Assembly (NCBI RefSeq): GCF_023101765.2
Contig: NC_064236.1
Span: 3,844,001-3,908,000 of the forward strand
DNA: 64,000 nt
Origin: Spodoptera frugiperda
Taxonomy: Eukaryota; Arthropoda; Insecta; Lepidoptera; Noctuidae
Direction of reading: 5' to 3'
Part shown: one piece after another, positions 57,601-64,000 of the stretch
Numbering within the stretch: the stretch's first letter is position 1
Layout: every line of letters begins with the position of its first letter
The notes under the pieces: model-generated
What the model was told of the DNA's origin: nothing
Seen by the model: only the letters and a program-made list of their open reading frames with translations
Databases searched by the model: none
Program-made: the position numbers and the translations under genes

Positions 57601-59873
57601 ATCGAACACAAGTATCAGTGAGAAACATGAAGCTGTACTCAAAATACAAAGCCAAGCGGCTGCCACTGACTTTATATACTTAAACAAACAAATCTATGCT
57701 CAACATACTGCTATTACAAAACAAAAGTAGCTATATTGCATAATGCATGGCTGTAGTATGATTACAACGAGCCTGTAAGGTACAAGAGCTGTGTAGAATA
57801 CTGTAGCATTATGTACTTCAAGCAAAGTCAATGTGGTAACTTTGCTCTACTATAAATTGGTTGGTGAAGCAAAGTTACAGATTTAAATACAAAATGAATT
57901 TACCTTCTTCTCTTTTTCAATGTCTTTCTTATTGGATTTTTCTTCTTTCTTGCTCTTGGACGGCGATGGTTCCTGTGATCTTTTCTGTTAAAACATTTCG
58001 TGTTAATCACTTAAAAATGTTTTGTTAAAGCCTTTAAACATTATGCACATAAAGTGTACGAACGACAGGACGACACGATTGCACACTAATGTCAAATCAT
58101 ATTCCAACGTCACAATATTATTAGATTAATTAAAAGAATGCATATTGATCAATAGAAATCAATGTAGCAATTAAGTGTGGACTTCTCCACTTATCATAAC
58201 TGCACTATTGTTTTGCCTAATTAGTGAATTTTAGAACAACAATTTTTCTTAATTTCCATTAAAATTGATATAAGTAATCGTTTCACCAGAAACTAAATAC
58301 AGAGTGATTGAAAAAGCGACGCTTACAGTTAGTCGCATCGATCCTTAACGCCGGTCCTTCGCAAGGCGTCCTAAGACTGACTGATTCACTTTCGAGTCTA
58401 AATTGGCTGTATATTGCAAGGCTCTCGATGCGCCCGCCACCTGACCTTAGGTCGACCATCAATTTGTTCGACAGATTCATCGAGGAACCCGGCTTGCAAA
58501 TAACGACCAGCTACATCGATGTGAGTAAATTGAATATTATTAAATACGCGTTTATTTTATTGAATTTGTATGAGTGACTATTGTTATTGTTAATGATTAC
58601 AAATTGAAATCGTAAATACAACATTTTGTTTAACATCACAATATGTATGTGACGTTTATTTTTATTCATGAAGTGATTTTGTTTGATTGTGTATGTCCTA
58701 ATTGTTGCCTATGCCTGTGCGTTCTTTTAAAGTAACATTAAACCACGTAAGCCGTTACCGAAATAGTGACTATAACCCACGCCTACGTAAAGCCCAAGAT
58801 GAAATACTCAGTAGTGTTTACATTTGGTCCGTTTACAACGAGTACTCTATTTCTGGAATTTTACATAAGTTGCTCAAATCATCCAAATCTTTTCAGTGTC
58901 AATGATATTAAATTAATTAATATTTGCGTTTAAAATTTTTTTATTTTATTGTTTTGTATATTTCCTGATAGTTATTGTTGTAAATAACTGTGCATTGTAA
59001 AGCATTCGGTTTTCATTTAAGACCATTAAATTATAGACAAAACTACGACTACTGCGACTCATTGTAGATTCTGAATTTAATAACGATTTTAGGACCGAAT
59101 TACAGACGTTACGGTGCAAAGATTGTACGACGTGGCCGGACCAGATCTCTCCTAGCACGCGAAACCGATCAGAACACGGATAGTGCACTCGAGAAACGTA
59201 CAAATAAGGTAACAATGTCTCACCTCGACCTTGGCAGCTTCCTCCTCCTTCACTTTATTATCGACTTCATCTTTCTTTTCCTCTTTAGCTTTCTTATTCT
59301 TATTCTTCGTGTTGTTATTCTCCTTGTTCTTTGCGGTCTTGTCGGCCTCCTTAGCCTGCTTCTGCTGTTTCGGGTCAGCACCGTTCTTCTGAGTTACCGG
59401 CTTCACAATGATGACGCTCGAGTCGCTCACACTGTGCTCCAGTTTCACAGGCTTCGCCACCGGAGGCTGGAAACATTACATACGTTTAATTAATAATCAT
59501 TGCAAAAAAGTAATTGTAGAAAAAAGATCTCATTTTAAAAGATTTGTAGGACATGATTGAGTAAGATATTAACCTGTTGCTCAATGATCTCAGGTTCAGG
59601 CACGTTGTTGACTGGGGCCTGGCCTGTCAATGTCTCCTTCTGAATGAGCTTATGCAATTCCTCCAGGTTGGGAGTCGCACTGACGTTTGGAGGGAAGCAG
59701 TCTTCGGCGCTGGCGGTGGGCGGAGCGGGACCCTGCAGCTCATTCATGAACGGCTGCGACGGCGGCGGGCCCATGTTCTGCGTGGCACGCAGCTGCGCCA
59801 GGATCTGATCTTCTGTCTTCATCTCCTTGGCAATCTCCTCCGGTAGGAGAGAATTTGAATTGATGGCTGAGGG
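51165..59873 (-). CDS. Gyf: GIGYF/Gyf translational repressor, C-terminal part
   Basis: GIGYF proteins bind the cap-binding protein 4EHP and silence or degrade mRNAs. Eleven exons on the minus strand, in order of reading: 59873-59574, 59466-59224, 57984-57904, 57563-57451, 57085-57013, 56024-55797, 55107-55027, 54709-54580, 53945-53757, 51646-51523, 51390-51165. They sum to 1,788 bases (595 residues plus TGA), and the frame holds through every junction. The protein begins with a Pro/Gln-rich segment, then Lys/Glu- and Gln-rich coiled coil with WSSVTSQTMQ and LTLAEIQRLEREKKLEQMKE. It ends with the conserved C-terminal block WCTNVLSSWSSKID-VPTFVGFLKDIESPYEV and KDYVKCYLGESKESNDFARQ, closing in LGFSVTAS and GDIDTV. 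These match GIGYF1/2. The GYF domain and N-terminus are not in the window and must lie beyond its right end. Confidence 0.93.
51391..53756. other. Gyf introns at the 3' end
   Basis: The intron 51647-53756 holds a degenerate S1 SINE at 52478-52565; otherwise nothing recognised. Confidence 0.5.
52478..52565 (-). repeat. Degenerate S1 SINE head
   Basis: GGCGGGAATTGAACCCGCAA (inverse B-box), then GTTGCGCAGCAGCCAGTTAG and GAGTGGTGCAGTC, the inverse of the S1 5' end. Confidence 0.6.
53757..54709 (-). CDS. Gyf: Gyf exons with the Ala-rich stretch and WCTNVLSSW block
   Basis: Exon 54709-54580 encodes AETRKQAM, a run of nine alanines interrupted only by the frame of GCT/GCA/GCC codons, then EEAEAAAAPPQTNHAPWANT. 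Exon 53945-53757 encodes GGFWDTQPKDKGNDAPKPSE and FESWCTNVLSSWSSKID. The intron between them (53946-54579) contains a poly(A)-ended insertion. Exon boundaries are set by GTAAGT donors and TTTTCAG and AATGTAG acceptors. Confidence 0.9.
54002..54438 (+). mobile_element. Poly(A)-ended insertion in a Gyf intron
   Basis: Ends with AATAAA running into an uninterrupted A tract (54416-54438), which is how retroposed transcripts look. The body has no recognisable reading frame; the left boundary is a guess and no target duplication was confirmed. Confidence 0.45.
55027..57984 (-). CDS. Gyf: Gyf exons of the Lys/Glu/Gln-rich coiled coil
   Basis: Exons 57984-57904, 57563-57451, 57085-57013, 56024-55797 and 55107-55027. 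They encode KKEEKSNKKDIEKEKK, EWIKEGFTIVKGAEKSS, KEEEKLASEEEKKRKQ, the Gln-rich EQQAQQQQRQAS with KKAPWSSVT and LTLAEIQRLEREKKLEQMKE, and EMQAGLGWAKKKGNNNHTQG ending in LTEIQ. The two LTEIQ/LTLAEIQ motifs are typical of GIGYF. The stretch is strongly helical and charged, presumably a coiled coil. The 1.0-1.8 kb introns between them carry the candidate small gene on the other strand. Confidence 0.9.
56435..59155 (+). CDS. Candidate three-exon small gene interleaved antisense in Gyf (105 aa)
   Basis: Exons 56435-56497, 58329-58520 and 59093-59155, all phase 0. ATG has a favourable context (AATAATGG). Splice sites are strong: TTA|GTAAGT, CTTACAG|TTA, GAT|GTGAGT, GATTTTAG|GAC; TAG at 59153-59155. 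The product starts MAELTSNFDVNLNKGRHYVS, has SSLNWLYIARLSMRPPPDLR and NLFDRFIEEPGLQITTSYID in the middle exon, and ends DRITDVTVQRLYDVAGPDLS. I do not recognise the family. The first intron spans three Gyf exons on the other strand, so the two genes would be interdigitated. No AATAAA follows (only AATAAG near 59203), and the stop is 69 bases from a Gyf exon. The middle exon, with coding-like codons across 64 residues, is the best-supported part. It could instead be a decayed copy of another gene. Confidence 0.45.
56590..56805 (+). repeat. Dispersed repeat in a Gyf intron
   Basis: AATATTATAAAGCTGAAGAG, (GTTT)n, CAGAACTACTGGTCCGATTT and the ending GCGCGGAAGTAGCTAG. Relative of 33950-34228. It lies inside intron 1 of the nested candidate gene. 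Confidence 0.65.
59224..59873 (-). CDS. Gyf: Gyf exons, first two visible
   Basis: Exon 59873-59574 encodes PSAINSNSLLPEEIAKEMKT, then QILAQLRATQNMGPPPSQPF and a Pro-rich stretch ending EPEIIEQQ. Exon 59466-59224 encodes PPVAKPVKLEHSVSDSSVII and a highly charged Lys/Glu/Asn tract ending AAKVE. Both are phase 0 at both ends. The reading frame stays open past the acceptor of the first exon to 59933, but a good TTTCAG at 59876-59874 supports the boundary given. Upstream exons were not found in the remaining 4.1 kb. Confidence 0.88.
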
Positions 59874-62800
59874 CTGAAATATATTGGCAAACTTCATACA
59901 TAACTGTTTTTCATAAGGGTTTTCTAATCCCATTACAGGTATATTTTAAATTATGGTGTAGAGAGTATTTTGTTTCTTAATTATTCATTATTGTACTTAG
60001 AGGCATTAGCTATGGAACAACTAACATGTTTGCGATATATTAGCGTTGTGTCATCATCATTATGTACGAAACATAACGAGATGAATATGTAGTAAATAAA
60101 GAGAGGGTCAATTTGCAAGATTGCGAGCGGTAAAGCTGCAGTTAATTACTCATGTCGCCGTTACAATTGACGTCGTTTGACCTTATCGATGGCAAGTGAC
60201 CACTCCATTTCTTTACTGCTTTGTTGTTACTTATCAATCTGAATGCATATTGTTATTGAATTTCGTTTGAGCTCAGTTCAACATATAAAATGTTTACCGC
60301 TCGCAAATTCATAATTGTTATTTATTACGTTGTTATTTTGAAAAGTAAAGCACTGTTCGAAAAGCTGATTGTTTGAGATATTAGTACCAATTTGCGAGTG
60401 GTATGCATTTTATGAAGTTTGTATTCTAAGCTGAGTGTAACCGGTACTACAATTTTTGTGTGTGGGTAATGTAATGAATGATTTGTGAACTGTACACCTC
60501 TTCAAGTAAACATTTCTTACACCCAGTGTATACGTTCGCCAACACTATTCTATTTAACTACAAGCATTTTAAGATATAAAACTGTTTTGAGTTTCCATTT
60601 CAACCCCTATTTTTCTAGTTTTCATTTAGCGGATCCGAAAAGCGAAACAGTATAATCATTTCCTAAATTTATTGGAAATATTAAATACGGTAGCGAAATT
60701 ATAAACTAAAATTGACACCCCAAAAACAAAAGTCATCCGAGACACATGCATACCATTTAACAGAGAAGATTCGCGAAAAGTAGGCCGCGTACAATGTACA
60801 GTGGAGGATCGCTATTTATATCTAGTTGCACACAATTGGATAACTGAGTGCATCCTATTAAGTATTGTACTTCTAACGTAGAGTATTATTCAATCGACTT
60901 CTTAGATTGGAAGATCATCCTCTATATAGTATATTCTACTATGTACAGTCGTAACTAGATCACAACTATTATCCTATCAGGAACCCAGATCCTTCTAAGC
61001 TTGATTTTCAGTCTGGATTTATAGGTAGTTTTTATTTAATGCCCGCATCGAACGAGCAACGAGTACGTAGGTTTTATAATGTATCTCATTTAAAATTCAC
61101 AAGATATGTAAAGAATAGATTATCATGTATTCCGACGTCTGGAGCTGAAAAGAGTTAGGTGTAAACAGACGTGATTTTTGATACTTTTGTTTCAGCAAAT
61201 TGATTGCGTTCAAAGATCAGTTTCGCAGATCCCGAAATGGTCATAAACTTCCTATTGCTCGTAACAATTACATAAACAAAGGCGGACAACACAACAAAGC
61301 GAAATCCCAAAATTGAATCCACAAATAGCCAAGGACAACACACTTATAAAATCTATTGTACAACTTATAATCACCCATCACCGATTTAACACATGATATT
61401 TTCACTGAGAAAATAGGAAAAATGTAATTGCGCACTTTCCATTTCCAACACTATTATTAGATACTGGCCAAATGTATAAACATCTCATATTTCACCTATG
61501 TTTCAACCTCATCGAAAAGTATAGTATAGTTTTGTATACTTTTATAGTACAATTATAATAATTGTTTTTTTTTTTTTGTTTCAGTCCAGCACTATCCCAA
61601 CAAGTTTAACAGTATCTATCAATGGGAGAGTCTTATGCACCATGCAGTTATTATATTTTTAGTTTCTTGAATCGTAATTCTGCTCACTCTTGCTATTCCA
61701 ATTTACTTTCGACATTGGCAGAATAATCAATATCGGGTCTATGTGCCACTAACAAAAATAGAATAGAATTTTTGTGTTTGTTAAATATTAAGCGTACATT
61801 CAAACAAGATTATTACAAACGTCCTTTGAAAACAGTTCTAAAACCTTACTTTATCACAGATTTAAAACAGAAAAAGTAATAAAAAATATCAAATCTACCA
61901 GCACCAAGACAATAATAAAAATAAAAGTAATACATACTTCAATTGGACAATTTAGCAAGCACCGCCACGAGAGCTCAAGCGCAGTACTAAAGTTCAAGGG
62001 GATGAGTTTTGCAAAAATATTTGTAATGGTGAAAATTTACAAGTAGATAGTATTCAATAATTGTCTATTTGTAACATCACTTCACATCAACACCCTATAA
62101 GTGAAGAATGCAGAGTGCCTGGGCTTTCAGCAAAATGCCACAGCATGCCACTAGATACCATGGCATGCTGCAGGATGCCGCAGCACCAATGTCGTGCCGG
62201 CAGTGAGCACCGGCCCTAATGCACAGTGCTAATATTATTATTAAACTTTTTTTCGGAAAATGTCTTCTTGCTTTTGATAATTGATAGAAAGACCTATAAA
62301 CAATTAAGTAGTGTAGGCGCAAGCGCACAACTTGAGGCTGACCAGCAATTAGTCACTTATTTGCAAACAAAACTGACATATCTAAATTATATTCTTTCTA
62401 TCACAATGAAAATCTTTCTTTGTACAAAACGGTTTACCGTTGAAAAAATCTTCTTTTTCAACTTGCGTAAAGACTTTGCAAGAAAATTACAGTATTAAAT
62501 CTCCTTTTCAGTGACCTAATGGTAAGCCTAATCATGCAAACGTATGTATTGGTAAACATACGTTTAATAAATCATTATGATTGAGTAGACTCGATAGACT
62601 AATAAACATATACTGTTTAGGCAATAGGAGTCATTAGGCTTTCAAAATTCGATTATTTCATGTAGTATCTGATTTTGTTATGTATATATTTTAGTATGTA
62701 TATTAATGAAACGTTAACTGGTGTAGCAGAAAGGTTATACGTGGTAAAATAACAAAGACAATCAATTAACACAAGGCGGATATTATATAATTTCCACAAT

Positions 62801-64000
62801 TCTTAGACCACTCGTCACACAAGGAAATGTTACAATAGACTTAACTAGAAAACATAAGCAATAGGTATTTGGTAACAAGAATTTTACAACGAAGCACAGC
62901 CGTTTTTTTTGACATTGGCCACATCTGACATATCTCATTCCTATTCACTTATCAGTCTTCCTTGAAAACCAGCCTACATAGATAAACTTATACAGAAACT
63001 AGCGGACCCGACAGAACGTTGTCCTGTCTACACGTATTTAATTTGAAAATTTGTCGGATCCAATATAAAACATTCCAAAATCAACAACTACTAATAAATT
63101 AAAAAATTATTAAAAAAAACATTGTCCAGCGGACAAAATTGTGAATCTAAACCATTCTCAAATCCCCTTGAACACAAACAGAAAATTTCATCAAAATCGG
63201 TCCAGTCGTTTAAGAGAAGTTCAGTGACATATACACTTACAGAAGAATAAAATTATAAAGATATAGTTACAGACGTAAATAACTAAATATTAAATCTAAT
63301 TTGTATTACATTTATATTAAATTCTATGAAAATGGAAAAGATAAAGAATGGGTCTAGCCGGGTGAGTGTGGTGAGCTCAACACAGTGTGAATCGAAGGTT
63401 ATGTACTAATATGCTTATGTTAAGAGAAGCAGGCCTTCTATTTCCTTTATATACTCACCATACTTAGTCGGTCAGGCCATTTAGAAATCTTTGATTGTTA
63501 TATAAAACTCAGTATTAATCAACTCGAGCAAAGCATGCTCTATTAAATCAATTGTTTAGAGTGTTCTAAGTTTTAAATAATAAACAAAAAACCTATGAAA
63601 GCAAATACATACTTCAGTAATTAATTTTAAATAGAATCAAAGAAGAATAGAATTTGTAATTTTATATAACTTAATTCGGTAATTTGGTAGGAAATATCGG
63701 GGTTGGAAAGATTTCCGGGATGTTGAAAATTGGCAAAGTAGATTTTGATTAGATTTATTTATTCCTATTTTGTGTGCGCCTAAAACTGTTATTTCTCGCA
63801 ATTGTTTTTAGACGGCAGTGCGAACGACACACATTGCAATTTCAAAATGTTATAAATCAGAAAGTTTTAATATGCTCTTTGCACACCAAAATCTACAAAA
63901 TTGCCAATTATTAACATTCCCAGATAAGAACCCAATTAAACCAACCAAATTACTGAACTATAATCAGTAACAATCATTACAATTAAAAAAATAAATGAGA
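59874..64000. other. Presumed Gyf intron with repeats
   Basis: No exon recognised. Inverted short motif TTGCGAGCGGTAAA (60112) and TTTACCGCTCGCAAA (60293). ATGCC/GCATGCC-rich cluster at 62108-62215. Insect dispersed repeat at about 62998-63262 (TTTCATCAAAATCGGTCCAG). The N-terminal Gyf exons must be further right. Confidence 0.45.

Noticed and set aside
58283..58520. Minus strand exon of Gyf in the 57985-59223 intron
   Set aside because: The flanking Gyf exons join in frame without it; the + strand reading with matching phases at both ends fits better, though all frames are rather open here.

Overview
The window looks like nuclear DNA of a moth, probably noctuid-like. It is AT-rich and intron-rich with canonical GT/AG splice sites. 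It is littered with short tRNA-derived SINE-like repeats of the kind common in noctuid Lepidoptera, and with small inverted-repeat elements. The species cannot be fixed from the sequence alone. No prokaryotic, viral or CRISPR content was seen.

Layout. 1-11.8 kb: repeats and non-coding DNA, either intron or upstream of the first gene. 11.8-35.2 kb (+): most of an otoferlin-type ferlin gene, from just before C2C to the C-terminal membrane anchor; the exons for C2A and C2B were not found and probably lie to the left. A 9.0 kb segment (about 7626-16609) is repeated directly behind itself (about 16610-25577). Each copy carries the same five exons (309 codons, including C2C). Because the cassette begins and ends in the same intron phase, one copy or both can be spliced in without breaking the frame. 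The remaining 13 exons encode FerB, C2D, C2E, C2F, C2G and the transmembrane tail. 35.2-41.5 kb: repeats. 41.6-43.4 kb: two divergent, intronless small genes for Arg/Lys/Cys-rich, protamine-like proteins that share an N-terminal domain. 43.5-51.2 kb: non-coding; the right part may be a long 3' UTR. 51.2-59.9 kb (-): eleven exons of the C-terminal half of a GIGYF (Gyf) translational repressor; the GYF domain itself must lie to the right. Interleaved with it on the + strand is a previously unsuspected three-exon small gene candidate (105 codons; 56435-59155). 59.9-64 kb: non-coding, presumably GIGYF intron.

Frame checks. The single-copy ferlin model (1,651 codons to the stop), the two-copy model (1,960 codons), the GIGYF model (595 codons) and the nested candidate all close in frame across every junction. 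This is the main support for the exon coordinates. The ferlin and protamine-like genes may both act in sperm (inference from the Drosophila ferlin misfire, C. elegans fer-1 and the protamine-like composition). The strongest leads are the in-frame C2C cassette duplication, the protamine-like pair and the nested antisense gene.
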